Source of the DNA: FEN-1088 sp031407985
GTDB lineage: Bacteria; Myxococcota_A; Polyangia; Fen-1088
Assembly (NCBI GenBank): GCA_031407985.1
Contig: JANOJB010000133.1
Coordinates: 1-64,000 of the forward strand
Direction of reading: 5' to 3'
DNA length: 64,000 nucleotides
This document shows positions 26,375 to 35,572 of the stretch, piece after piece. The number at the start of each line of letters is the position of its first letter. The first letter of the stretch is position 1. Position numbers and translations under genes: made by a program. The notes below the pieces were generated by a model. That model saw nothing but the letters and a program-made list of their open reading frames with translations, did no database searches and had not been told where the DNA came from.

Positions 26375-27190
26375 CTAGCCCGCGACGTCGGACTCGGCCG
26401 CCACGGGGTTGGTCAGCTGACCGATCCGTTCGATCTCCACCGTCACGATGTCGCCCGGCTTCAACCAGCGGGGCGGAGTTCGCGCCATGCCGACACCCTG
26501 CGGGGTTCCGGTCAAGATCACCGTTCCCGCAGGCAGCGTCGTGCTGCCGCTCAGAAATTCGATCAGCCGGGGAACATCGAAAATCATATCGGCAGTCGTC
26601 GAGTCCTGCACGCGTTCCCCGTTCAAGATCGTCCCTATCTTCAGGTCATTTGGATTGCGCATCTCGTCGGCTGTGATCAGACACGGACCAAGCGGCGCGA
26701 ACGTATCGAAGGTCTTTCCGCGACACCATTGACTGCCGCCACGTCGAATTTGCCAGTCACGCGCCGACACGTCGTTCGCGCACGTGTACCCCAGCACGTA
26801 GTCGAGCGCGCGCTCTCGCGATACGTTCTTGCACGCCTTGCCGATTACGACCGCCAGTTCGCATTCATAGTCGACCTCGGTGCTGGCCAGGTGCCCGGGA
26901 ATGACGATGGGCGCGCCTGGATGCTGGACGCAGTTGATCCCCTTGGTGAAGAGAATTGGATATTCCGGGATCTTGGCGTTGGTTTCCTCCGCGTGGCGGC
27001 GGTAGTTCAGGCCGATGCCCAGGATCTGCGTCGGTGCAATCGGCGCCAGCAATTGGGCGACATCCGCTTTTTCGGACGTCACGGAAAACGTTCCGTAGAT
27101 GTCGCCCGCGATCCTCAGGGCGGAACGGTCGGCGCTCTGGCTGCCGTGATGGACCCTGCCCGCGCTGTCGACATAGCGGATGATGTTCAT
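26375..27190 (-). CDS. Fumarylacetoacetate hydrolase (FAH) family protein
   Basis: A 271-residue protein with FAH-fold motifs: GIGLNYRRHAEE near residue 80, the metal-binding EVDYECELAVVIG, and NDVSARDWQ, KTFDTFAPLGP and GTPQGVGM. FAH-family enzymes cleave C-C or C-O bonds of keto acids; this one resembles the diketo-3-deoxy-L-fuconate/rhamnonate hydrolase and ureidoglycolate-lyase-like branch, but the substrate is not proven. The start at 27190 has AAAGG upstream and overlaps the amidohydrolase stop by 4 bp. The pair suggests sugar-acid catabolism. Confidence 0.85.
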   Translation of the reverse strand: MNIIRYVDSAGRVHHGSQSADRSALRIAGDIYGTFSVTSEKADVAQLLAPIAPTQILGIGLNYRRHAEETNAKIPEYPILFTKGINCVQHPGAPIVIPGHLASTEVDYECELAVVIGKACKNVSRERALDYVLGYTCANDVSARDWQIRRGGSQWCRGKTFDTFAPLGPCLITADEMRNPNDLKIGTILNGERVQDSTTADMIFDVPRLIEFLSGSTTLPAGTVILTGTPQGVGMARTPPRWLKPGDIVTVEIERIGQLTNPVAAESDVAG

Positions 27191-28062
27191 GATCGTGACC
27201 TTTCGTTCAGACGGTAGATGCGTCGGGCATTGTCGCAAAACACAGCGGCCCTATCGGTGGACGACAGGTCGGATAGCAAATTTCGCGCGGTGTCCAACCA
27301 ACCGACGTAGCTGGAACCGATCTTCACCACGGGCCAATCGCTGCCGAAGAGCACGCGTTTCGGACCAAAACAAGCCAGGATGCGATCGACGTAGGGACCC
27401 AAATCGCCCGGCGTCCAGGAGGCCGGATCGGCCTCCGCGATCAGGCCCGATAACTTGCAGGTGACGTTTTCCAGCATCGCCAGGCGCGCGATGTCGTCGC
27501 GCCACGGATCCAGCCACGCGTTTCGAACGTCGGGTTTCCCGGCGTGATCGAGCACGAACGTCGTTTCCGGACACAGGCGGCACAGTTCGGTGACCGACCG
27601 CAACTGGTGGTGACGAATGCAGAGATCGAACGACAGGCCCACCTGGCCCAGCTGGCGCACACCAGCGACGAACGCGGGGCGCAGGCAGAAGCCGGGGTCG
27701 TCCTGGTCCTGGATCAGATGGCGGATACCACGAAGCAATGGCCGGCGGCACAGAACCTCCAGCGCCGCGACGGTCTCGGCGCCGCGGTCGATGGCCGTGG
27801 CGGCGACAATCGCGGTGATGCGTGGCTGGTGCCTGGCCAGGTCTTCCACCCAAAGGGCTTCGTCGAATCCACTGTCGCAGCCGGCCTGCACGAAGACCAC
27901 CTGTTCGGGCATGTGAATCCCCGCTTCGGCGCCCAGAACCGCCGGCGTGTGCGCGCCGGCGATCGAAGGCACCCCGGCCAGCCAGGGATAGGACAGGCGT
28001 CCCGGATCCCAGAAGTGGCAATGCGTGTCGATGAATTCGAACGGCGCTTCCAACCGCGGCAC
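27187..28062 (-). CDS. Amidohydrolase-family TIM-barrel protein (sugar-lactonase-like)
   Basis: About 290 residues. The metal-binding start of the amidohydrolase fold is FIDTHCHFWDP. Later motifs include GIRHLIQDQDDPGF, FVLDHAGKPD and LFGSDWPV, as in L-fuconolactonase and 2-pyrone-4,6-dicarboxylate lactonase-like enzymes. It likely opens a sugar lactone whose product is processed by the adjacent FAH-family enzyme; both are cotranscribed with a 4-bp overlap. The start is uncertain: a GTG at 28062 begins just before the conserved HCHFW, while ATGs at 28164 and 28161 would add about 34 poor-quality residues and overlap the divergent BatA gene. Confidence 0.75.
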   Translation of the reverse strand: MPRLEAPFEFIDTHCHFWDPGRLSYPWLAGVPSIAGAHTPAVLGAEAGIHMPEQVVFVQAGCDSGFDEALWVEDLARHQPRITAIVAATAIDRGAETVAALEVLCRRPLLRGIRHLIQDQDDPGFCLRPAFVAGVRQLGQVGLSFDLCIRHHQLRSVTELCRLCPETTFVLDHAGKPDVRNAWLDPWRDDIARLAMLENVTCKLSGLIAEADPASWTPGDLGPYVDRILACFGPKRVLFGSDWPVVKIGSSYVGWLDTARNLLSDLSSTDRAAVFCDNARRIYRLNERSRS

Positions 28063-28142
28063 GCTAGCGCGGTTGTCCGCCGGGCGTCCAGGAACCGGTT
28101 GCGGTAACCTGGGCGCGCCGACGGGATCGACCCGCGGCACCG

Positions 28143-30404
28143 ATGCGTTTTCTCGCACCATCATTGTTGTTGGGCCTTCTGGCCGCGGTGCTGCCGTACC
28201 TGCTGCATCGCATGGGGCGGCGGCGCGCGAATCCGCTGCGGTTCGCGGCGATGGAACTGTTGATGCGGGCGGAACACCAGGTCGCCGCGCGGCGCCGGCT
28301 GCGCGACGTGTTGTTGCTGGTCGTGCGCACGGGCGCGGCGGCGGCGCTGCCCCTGTTGTTCGCCCGGCCCTACGCGGACGTGCGTTCGGATCTGCCGGCG
28401 TCGACCGACCGGACCCAAAGCGCTGTCATCATTTTGGATGACTCGGCCAGCATGCAGCGCCGAACGGGCGCCATCGGATCGGGAACGCTGTTCGACACAG
28501 CACGGGATCGCGCCCGGGCGCTGCTGGAAAACATGTCGCCTGAATCGGATGTCGCGCTGGTTCTGGGCTCCGAAGGGACGTCGGCGCCGGTCGCTGAACC
28601 GTCGACCGATCGCCCCAGACTGTTGGCCGCGCTGGACGCCATCAACTGCTCCGCCCGTCGCGGCGATCTGGGGGCTGCCCTGGCGCGGGCGACGCAGATC
28701 TTACAAAACGCCGGACATCGCGAACGGCGCATCTTCCTGGTGACCGATCTGCAGGCCACGGGATTTCCCTCCGACGCGACGGCGGCCTCCACCGCCGGCT
28801 CGGGCTCCGCGTCCGAATCCGCGCCCGCGTCCCCATCGACAGCCATCCCCGTGGGAATCACCGTCCTGGCGGTTGGCGCCGACGATGTCTGGGACAACCG
28901 CGCTGTTGTCGACGTCAGCGCCGAGCCGGCGCCGGAGGCTGGCGCGCAGGGTGTGGCGGTGGTGGCGGAGATCGCGAACTTCTCGGCACGCCCCGCGACG
29001 CACCTGGGCGTCACGCTGCGCTTCGACGGGGCCGAGGTGGCGCGCGGCTTCGTCGACGTTCCCGCGGGGGGACGCGTCCGCAAGCGGTTTCTGCACGCCT
29101 TCCCGGGCGGCGGCGCCACGCACCAGGCCCAGGTCGAGATCGACGGTGACCGCTTCGCGCTGGATGATCGACGCCTGGCGCGCGTCGAGGTGTCCCGGAA
29201 CCTGGGTGTGCTGGTGGTGGACGGCGATCCCCGCACGGTACGCAACGAGGACGAGGTGTTTTTCCTGGAGGCTGCGTTGCGCGCGGGCGGCGGGCGATTT
29301 CAGGTTCAGGTGGTGATGCCCGACGACCTTGCGTCCCGCAACCTGGACAACACGGCGGCGATCTTCCTGGCCAATGTCGCCCGCCCCAGTGCCGATGCGG
29401 CGGCCGCGCTTATCCGTTTTGTCGAGGCGGGCGGCGGCCTGTTCATCGCGGTGGGCGATCGGGTCGACGCCGACGTCTGGAACCAGCGCCTGCGAAAGAT
29501 ACTGCCGCAACCCCTGGGTCTGCGCCGAACCGCGTCCGCCCGTCCGGGGACGGTGGAAGGCGAGACCGTCGACACGCGGCCCGCGGAACGCCTGGCGCCT
29601 ATCGATCGACGGCATCCATTGATGGGTGGTTTCACCGCCGGCGGCGAAGGTCTGACCTCCGCGCGTTTCTTCCAGTACATGTTGCTGGAACCCATCGCCG
29701 ACAACGCCGGACGACAGGTGGTGCTGCGTTACGAAACCGGCGCGCCCGCGTTGGTGGAATCCGAGGCGGGACGCGGGCGCGTGTTGCTGTTGACCACCAC
29801 CGTCGATCGCGAATGGACCGATCTGCCAATCCGTCCCGGATTTCTTCCTCTGATGCAGGAGGCGGCGCGCAGACTGGCGGGGGCTCCAACCGGCGACGCG
29901 ATCTCGGCGCTGTTGGTGGGGGCGATTCGCGAGATCCCGGCCGCGTCCGACGATCGCCGCATCGAAGTCATGAAACCTGGAGGCGACAGCCGCGCGCTGG
30001 CGCCCGAGACACGCGCCACCGGGCGAGACGGGCGAGACGGGCGAGACAGCGCCGACGACAAAACCCGAAGCGTGCGCCCCGCCCGCGCCGTAGCCTTCCG
30101 CGAAACGGATCAGCCGGGGAGCTATCGCGTGCGCGCGTTTCGCAACAACGGCGCCTGGATCGACCGCCCGGACGAGACCTTCGTCGTCAACCTGGACACG
30201 CGCGAATCCGATCCGGCCGTGTTGCCACCCAATCGCCGACCCGATGCGGTCGCTGCGCGATCGGGCCGCGAAGGCCAGTCACCCACCCGGCACCTGGAAT
30301 TGTGGCACGTGCTGGGTGCCGCCCTGATCGCCTTCCTGCTGCTGGAATCGATGCTGACCCTGCGGGTCCGGACCAACCGCCCGCGACCGGCCGCCGAGAC
30401 GTGA
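28143..30404 (+). CDS. BatA/VWA-type membrane protein
   Basis: A 753-residue protein. The N-terminus is a BatA-type anchor (MRFLAPSLLLGLLAAVLPYL) with a second membrane segment near residues 58-75, then a VWA domain beginning IILDDSASMQ (DxSxS MIDAS, about residue 98). A second alpha/beta domain of glutamine-amidotransferase type near residues 360-500 precedes a C-terminal membrane segment (VLGAALIAFLLLESML). It is expected to work with a MoxR ATPase. The MoxR-DUF58 pair is 2.3 kb upstream on the same strand, so the usual cluster has been split by other genes. Confidence 0.85.
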   Translation: MRFLAPSLLLGLLAAVLPYLLHRMGRRRANPLRFAAMELLMRAEHQVAARRRLRDVLLLVVRTGAAAALPLLFARPYADVRSDLPASTDRTQSAVIILDDSASMQRRTGAIGSGTLFDTARDRARALLENMSPESDVALVLGSEGTSAPVAEPSTDRPRLLAALDAINCSARRGDLGAALARATQILQNAGHRERRIFLVTDLQATGFPSDATAASTAGSGSASESAPASPSTAIPVGITVLAVGADDVWDNRAVVDVSAEPAPEAGAQGVAVVAEIANFSARPATHLGVTLRFDGAEVARGFVDVPAGGRVRKRFLHAFPGGGATHQAQVEIDGDRFALDDRRLARVEVSRNLGVLVVDGDPRTVRNEDEVFFLEAALRAGGGRFQVQVVMPDDLASRNLDNTAAIFLANVARPSADAAAALIRFVEAGGGLFIAVGDRVDADVWNQRLRKILPQPLGLRRTASARPGTVEGETVDTRPAERLAPIDRRHPLMGGFTAGGEGLTSARFFQYMLLEPIADNAGRQVVLRYETGAPALVESEAGRGRVLLLTTTVDREWTDLPIRPGFLPLMQEAARRLAGAPTGDAISALLVGAIREIPAASDDRRIEVMKPGGDSRALAPETRATGRDGRDGRDSADDKTRSVRPARAVAFRETDQPGSYRVRAFRNNGAWIDRPDETFVVNLDTRESDPAVLPPNRRPDAVAARSGREGQSPTRHLELWHVLGAALIAFLLLESMLTLRVRTNRPRPAAET

Positions 30405-30631
30405 ATCCCGAGAGCAAGGCGCGGGGTCTAGCCGGCTGCCTGTCGGACCCGCACGGGCGCTACGGCCGAGGGCGGCTGCTAGCAAGGCGCCAGACTCTTG
30501 GTTGGCTGGGCCCCATCGAGGCTGAACGGAATAGCAGCGACGATTCCCCTGTGGCGATGGTCAAACCTTGTGCCGTTCCCGGTGCGGTTTCCGCGACACG
30601 CATGTGTTACGGGCTGCGGTTCGTTCGAACG

Positions 30632-32686
30632 TCAGTCGAAGGCAATCGCCAGGCTGATCACGTACGGCAACACGAGGCTGCCCGCGGTCACGCCGGCGCG
30701 AGACGAAGGTGACGCGGCGAGGTGGTGCCCCAGGAGGCCACCGCCAATCCCGCCGCCGACCATCCCCAACAGAATGAGCGCACCGACTCCGTCTCCCTTG
30801 CCACCGACGCTGGACGACCTGTACATGGCAAGCCCCGTGAGAGCGATGCCCAAGGTCGCCCCGCCAATCACACCCGATGTCGTGGCAATGCCACGACCCG
30901 TTCCCGATTCGCGGGTGGCGTAGGTGCCCGCCACGGCTCCGACGACGATTGCGCTGCTGATCCCGGTCCACATCCATGCACGGCCACGTTCACGCGCCGA
31001 CAGCCAGTGACCTTCGCCCCGGGTTTCAGCCTCGGCGCATGCTTGCTTGCGCGCCGTCGATGCCGAAATGGATTCCTTGCATACGCCCTTGCGCAGACGA
31101 TCGAATCCGCGCGCTTGCCGCCGGGCCCCTTCGCGCAACACGGGAACCAATTGCTCGCGCAGCTCCAGAGCCGCGCCCTGGCGGTCGGCCGCCACGACGA
31201 CGGCGTAGTCGATCTCCCATCCGTCGCGACCTTTGCGAACGTAGTGCGTGGATGCCGTGTTCCTTTCCCGTTCGGCGCCAGGCCATGTGGACAACTGGGT
31301 CGCGCATACCTTGCGCACGCTGGGCCAGCGTAGGTCCGTCATCCAGTGCGGCACGTCCGACAAACTTTGCGGATCTTGGGTCGCGCACGCCCAGAGGCGT
31401 CCGGTTCTGATCCGCGCGGTGTCACTGCCGTGGGTCCAATTTCGCAGCAATCCGCTCAATGCTGGGGCCCGTCCATTGCGGAGCGCGGCTCGGCACGCCA
31501 ACGAGACAAATCCCGCGTCGTCTGCGTGAGCCTCGCCCTGGTCCCAGTTCTCGTAGAACAGGGCCTCATCCACGTACGGAGTCATCAGGGGCGGGGGCGG
31601 GGCGTCAGCAAATACGCGCTTGATCATGTTTGTCAGCCCATCGCACGCTTCGCCCCCTATGGGCTGGTCATCCAGGGACAGTATTTGCAGGGACGCCCCC
31701 GGCCCAATAAATCCCTGCCCATTCACGCCGAAAAACCGATGCCCATCTATCGCCTTTAGTTCGAACGGGAGTCCGAATGGATTCGGCGGCAAGACGCGCG
31801 GTGGTTGGTCAGGATCGGTCCAGATTCGCGCCACATTGGCCGATTCATCGATCAGCAAAAGTGACTCAGCGGTATTCGGCACCGTCGCCGATTGCACGCC
31901 GCCGATGCGCAGGCGCGTCGGCGCAGCAAACGATACGGTCGACGTCGTCCGCCCGTCCGAATGATTCAGCATTCCGCGCCAGTTGCCGTTCCGCTTGCCA
32001 AGCAGAAGACGCGCGTTTCCCCACCAACTGAACATCGCATCGGCCGGCATCGGTTCCTCGAACGCAAACGAAAATTCACGCCAGTCCCCGCGGCCAATAT
32101 CGTAGCGCCACGTTTTGTTGTCGCGCGCGACAACAAGAGCCCCCGCGTCGGTGATCCGATAGTCCATCAATCCAGGGACGCGATAACCAGTTACCCGAGT
32201 CCACGAGCCCACGAATGCGAGCGGCGCGATGTATAGCCACACCTGATCATTCGCGCGCGCGCCCATCAAGACACGACCATCGGGAAGCAACCGCAGCTGG
32301 GGAAGGTCCACGGCGTCAAGCAGACGCGCGCCCGCGGTCCAACGCCCAGAGCGGGGACTCCAGATTTGCGTTTCGATGCCGGTCGAAGCAGACGCGGCGA
32401 CGACCAGAACATCGCCGCCGCGCAGAAGAACCGAGGCGATGGATGTGCTTCGTATCAAAGGCGGTGCGGTCGCACCCCAAGTTCCCGCATGGGGATCAAA
32501 AACGTCGCAGCGATCGGTCTCGCACACCAGCACCCGCGCGTCGTGTAGCGCCTGAACGATTTGGGGATTGCGGGCCCCGCCAACCAATGTCCACGTGGCG
32601 GCCGTCGCCGGATTGTTCGGGAGCCACAGAACGACGAGGGCCAACAAAGCTCCACCAGCCCCGCATCTCGCCCGCCCGGGTGTCAT
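30632..32686 (-). CDS. Secreted/membrane protein with kelch-like propeller and Gly-rich membrane C-terminus
   Basis: A 684-residue protein. The signal peptide ends near NPATAA, followed by TWTLVGGARNPQIVQALHDA and repeated kelch-like or galactose-oxidase-like segments (VFDPHAGTWG, IWSPRSGRWTAG, DARVLVC) to about residue 340. The C-terminal 130 residues contain three or four hydrophobic Gly-rich segments (ISSAIVVGAVAG, GVIGGATLGIALTGLAMY, LILLGMVGGGIGGGLLG, AGSLVLPYVISLAIA). Such Gly-zipper helices can insert in membranes. No family is recognised. Confidence 0.6.
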   Translation of the reverse strand: MTPGRARCGAGGALLALVVLWLPNNPATAATWTLVGGARNPQIVQALHDARVLVCETDRCDVFDPHAGTWGATAPPLIRSTSIASVLLRGGDVLVVAASASTGIETQIWSPRSGRWTAGARLLDAVDLPQLRLLPDGRVLMGARANDQVWLYIAPLAFVGSWTRVTGYRVPGLMDYRITDAGALVVARDNKTWRYDIGRGDWREFSFAFEEPMPADAMFSWWGNARLLLGKRNGNWRGMLNHSDGRTTSTVSFAAPTRLRIGGVQSATVPNTAESLLLIDESANVARIWTDPDQPPRVLPPNPFGLPFELKAIDGHRFFGVNGQGFIGPGASLQILSLDDQPIGGEACDGLTNMIKRVFADAPPPPLMTPYVDEALFYENWDQGEAHADDAGFVSLACRAALRNGRAPALSGLLRNWTHGSDTARIRTGRLWACATQDPQSLSDVPHWMTDLRWPSVRKVCATQLSTWPGAERERNTASTHYVRKGRDGWEIDYAVVVAADRQGAALELREQLVPVLREGARRQARGFDRLRKGVCKESISASTARKQACAEAETRGEGHWLSARERGRAWMWTGISSAIVVGAVAGTYATRESGTGRGIATTSGVIGGATLGIALTGLAMYRSSSVGGKGDGVGALILLGMVGGGIGGGLLGHHLAASPSSRAGVTAGSLVLPYVISLAIAFD

Positions 32687-33197
32687 GCCGTCGTCACCGG
32701 CAATCAGGATTGCGCAGTCCCAAGAAAAGATCATCACCGCGCGAGGACGAATCAGGGTTCGTCATAGTTTCCCGGTGATGGTCAGACCCCGTGGCGCACC
32801 CGCGAGACGTGTTCCCGGTCGCGCGCGCGCGCCGATGGGGGATCGCGCGGGCAGTCGCCGTTTCCATCGGCGTGTTTTGTGTCGCGTACGGCGCAACGAT
32901 CCGCGTGGCGCCGGCGCCAGTTGCCCTCAGGATCGGGGGATACGGGCGATTTCGGTCCGGACAAGTCTCTTGAACGCACTATCCTCCTGGCCCGCGCGCT
33001 GGAGCGACCCGGCGCGCCTGTGGGACGACATGGATCAGGCGATGGGCCTCGTGCGCGCGTGCGTCGCGAGAGCGCCCTGGCGCAACGCGCCCGGGAGATC
33101 CCTGCCTGACGCGTCGTGTGGTCGAAGTTACAAAGAATTGACATTGAAGTCGTTGCATGTGACCAGATGTCGGTGTAGGTTGCACTCCACAATACAC
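32687..33197. other. Gap without a supported gene; AT-rich stretch at its right end
   Basis: About 510 bp between divergent genes. Short open frames exist (for example 32791-32973 with a hydrophobic stretch) but none has a convincing start or family. From about 33110 to 33260 the DNA is clearly richer in A and T than its surroundings. It includes TTGACA at 33138-33143, a possible -35 element for the small lipoprotein gene; no convincing -10 element was identified at the standard distance. Confidence 0.5.
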
Positions 33198-33629
33198 ATG
33201 ACCACACATCGAATGTCACATCATAAGTCACTAATATCATTTGGAATAATTGCATTTTCAGCAATTGGGTGCACCGCCCCCCTACTGGCTCCGCGAAACG
33301 CTTCGGCGGATCTCCGAGGCAGCGCTGCGGTCTCTTCCCTTGAGCCGAAGCTGATCGTCGTGGGTCCGGCACGCCTGCTTCACGTCGCCACGGACAGGAA
33401 GACCGGCGTCACGTTCTTCAGCGTTCCGAGACGGGCCGGAACCGTGGCGGACTGCCGGGTGCCCAACGCCGAGACCGCGGAGTTGCAGTGGGACCGCGAG
33501 TCCGACCTGCTGGTTCGCAAGGACGAATCGATCTGCGTTGCGACCAAGCGAAAAGTGCACGTCTCGTGGCACGCGCAGCCCGACACGACCGACCGCGCGA
33601 ACGCGATCGAACACGCCAGCCTTCGCTAG
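33198..33629 (+). CDS. Small lipoprotein of unknown function
   Basis: A 143-residue protein. The signal is MTTHRMSHHKSLISFGIIAFSAIGC (positions described as residues 1-25; lipid Cys 25), and the mature part contains beta-like stretches (LIVVGPARLLHVA, TGVTFFSVPRR, VADCRVPNAE). The start lies in an AT-rich patch unlike the neighbouring DNA, which suggests a promoter-rich leader or recent arrival. No family is recognised. Confidence 0.5.
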   Translation: MTTHRMSHHKSLISFGIIAFSAIGCTAPLLAPRNASADLRGSAAVSSLEPKLIVVGPARLLHVATDRKTGVTFFSVPRRAGTVADCRVPNAETAELQWDRESDLLVRKDESICVATKRKVHVSWHAQPDTTDRANAIEHASLR

Positions 33630-33745
33630 CGTCCTTGCTTCCGGCGGGGACCAGCGCACGCCGCTGCGTGCGGATCGCGTCGATTGCGTACTGCTGACCT
33701 CCCGTGGGGCCCGGCCGTTCGGGTACCCGCGGCGCGGCGACGGAA

Positions 33746-34897
33746 TCAGGCCTCGACCACGGGCGACGCGGCGACCGGAGATCGCTGCGCGACCGGCGCG
33801 AACGATGCCGCCAGCACCTTGTGCGCCGGGGTTCCCAGCAGCGACGGCAGCATGGCCGACGGCGACGGCGCACCGATCCGACCGGCGGCCTTCATGGTCG
33901 CGACGCGCGCGGCGCTTTCCCCGACCCTGCGTCTCAATTCGGCGTCGCGCTCGGCGGCGTGGACCAGCGCATCGAACGCGCGCACCTGTCGCTCGACCGG
34001 CTCGCGAATCAAAAGCACGTCCGCGCCCGCGGCCACCGCACCGACCGCCAGCTCTTCGATTGGATAGCGGTCGGCCACCGCCTTCATCCCCAGATCGTCC
34101 GACACGATCACGCCCGCGTACCCCAGCTCACCGCGCAGCAGATCGGTCAGGATCCTCCGCGACAGCGTGGCCGGCCGATCCGGATCCAGTGCCGTGAACA
34201 CGACGTGCGCCGTCATGATCGACTCGATCCCCGCCCGCGCGGCCGCCGCGAACGGCGCCAGTTCGATCTGTCGCAGACGTTCGATCGGATGGTCGACGAC
34301 CGGAAGTTCCAGGTGCGAATCGGTGCGCGTGTCGCCGTGTCCGGGAAAATGCTTGCCACAACCGAGCACGCCCGCCGCCCGCAGTCCGCGCCAGAACGCC
34401 AGCGCGTGGGTCGTCGCCTCATCCGGCGTCGTCCCGAACGCGCGGCTTCCGATCACCGGGTTGTCCGGGTTGGTGTGCACGTCCAACACCGGGGCGAAGT
34501 TCCAGCCAATACCCAGCGCCGCCAGCTCGTCGCCCAGCGCCCGACCCACCAACTCGGTTCGCGCCGGATCGCCGGCCGCGGCCACGGACAACATGTCGGG
34601 CCACACAGTCAGGGGCGCGCGCAGCCGCTGGACCAGGCCGCCTTCCTGATCGACCGCGACCAGACAGGGCGGGTATGCCGCGCTCCCGGGCGCGGACGAC
34701 CGAACGACCGTCACCACGGACGCCACCTGCGCCGGCGTCTGGATATTCGGACGAAACAACATCACACCGCCGACCTCCGAAGCCGCGATGCGACGGGCAA
34801 GGTCGTCGGGCAACGAAGGCCCGTCGAAACCGACCGTCAGCAACTGCCCCACCGCGCGGGCCAGATCGCCGCTCACGACAGACCGCCAGGCAACCAT
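33746..34897 (-). CDS. nagZ: Beta-N-acetylhexosaminidase NagZ (GH3)
   Basis: A 383-residue GH3 protein of the single-domain NagZ type. It has the loop KHFPGHGDTRTDSH (residues 182-195), whose His-Asp pair serves as acid/base, and VSDDLGM with the nucleophile Asp (about 267). Residues DQEGGLVQR match the substrate-binding region. It removes N-acetylglucosamine from muropeptides during cell-wall recycling, in the cytoplasm; no signal peptide is visible. murQ and anmK at 58-60 kb supply later steps. It is transcribed alone. The extra C-terminal 40 residues after the barrel are not recognised. Confidence 0.9.
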   Translation of the reverse strand: MVAWRSVVSGDLARAVGQLLTVGFDGPSLPDDLARRIAASEVGGVMLFRPNIQTPAQVASVVTVVRSSAPGSAAYPPCLVAVDQEGGLVQRLRAPLTVWPDMLSVAAAGDPARTELVGRALGDELAALGIGWNFAPVLDVHTNPDNPVIGSRAFGTTPDEATTHALAFWRGLRAAGVLGCGKHFPGHGDTRTDSHLELPVVDHPIERLRQIELAPFAAAARAGIESIMTAHVVFTALDPDRPATLSRRILTDLLRGELGYAGVIVSDDLGMKAVADRYPIEELAVGAVAAGADVLLIREPVERQVRAFDALVHAAERDAELRRRVGESAARVATMKAAGRIGAPSPSAMLPSLLGTPAHKVLAASFAPVAQRSPVAASPVVEA

Positions 34898-35119
34898 TGC
34901 GCGGCGTTCCGTGTCGAAGCCCGGGGCCTGGAAAAACCCAAAGATGCACGCATGCCCGGATCATAGGCCCCCGCGGCGGATCAGCCACTTCCCGCCGTCC
35001 CTGGCTCGCCTCGCCCTACCTTCCCCACGCCCGTCCATTCTTCTTCTCTTCTTCCCAAGCCGGGTAAGCGTTGATATGAACTGCGGACCTTACGCCGGCC
35101 GTGCCGGATTTTGCCTCCC

Positions 35120-35572
35120 ATGATCAAGGTCAAGCGCATCGATCACGTCGCCATCGCCGTCAACGATCGCGACGGCGCGACCGCGAAACTGGGCGCGCTG
35201 TTCGGGTTGTGCGGGGGCGCCATCGAGTACGTGGCGGACCAGAAGACTGACGTCGCTTTCCTGCATGCCGCGTCCGCGAATTCCGGGGGCGAAGGCGACA
35301 CGGCCCTCGAAATCATCGCGCCCTCCAGCCCAGCCGGCAACGCGGGCCTCGCGCGCTTTCTCGAAAGCCGTGGCCCCGGACTGCACCACATTTGTTTCGA
35401 GGTCGACGATCTCCCCGGCGCGCTCGCATCCCTGAAAGCTGCGGGCGTGCGCCTGATCGACGAAGCACCCCGACCCGGCGCGCGCGGGCATCTGGTTGCG
35501 TTTCTGCACCCCGCCTCGACCGGTGGTGTCCTTTTTGAACTGTGCGCGACCCCCCACGGAGCCCCAGCGTGA
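35120..35572 (+). CDS. mce: Methylmalonyl-CoA epimerase
   Basis: A 150-residue protein of the vicinal-oxygen-chelate fold, with metal-ligand blocks IDHVAIAVND, ALEIIAPSS, GLHHICFEVDD and GGVLFELC. It interconverts the two methylmalonyl-CoA stereoisomers in propionate metabolism. The start is the ATG before IKVKRIDHVAI. The next gene starts inside its stop (GTGA), so the two are coupled although their functions look unrelated. VOC-fold annotation alone cannot exclude a related lyase, but the motif order fits epimerase. Confidence 0.85.
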   Translation: MIKVKRIDHVAIAVNDRDGATAKLGALFGLCGGAIEYVADQKTDVAFLHAASANSGGEGDTALEIIAPSSPAGNAGLARFLESRGPGLHHICFEVDDLPGALASLKAAGVRLIDEAPRPGARGHLVAFLHPASTGGVLFELCATPHGAPA

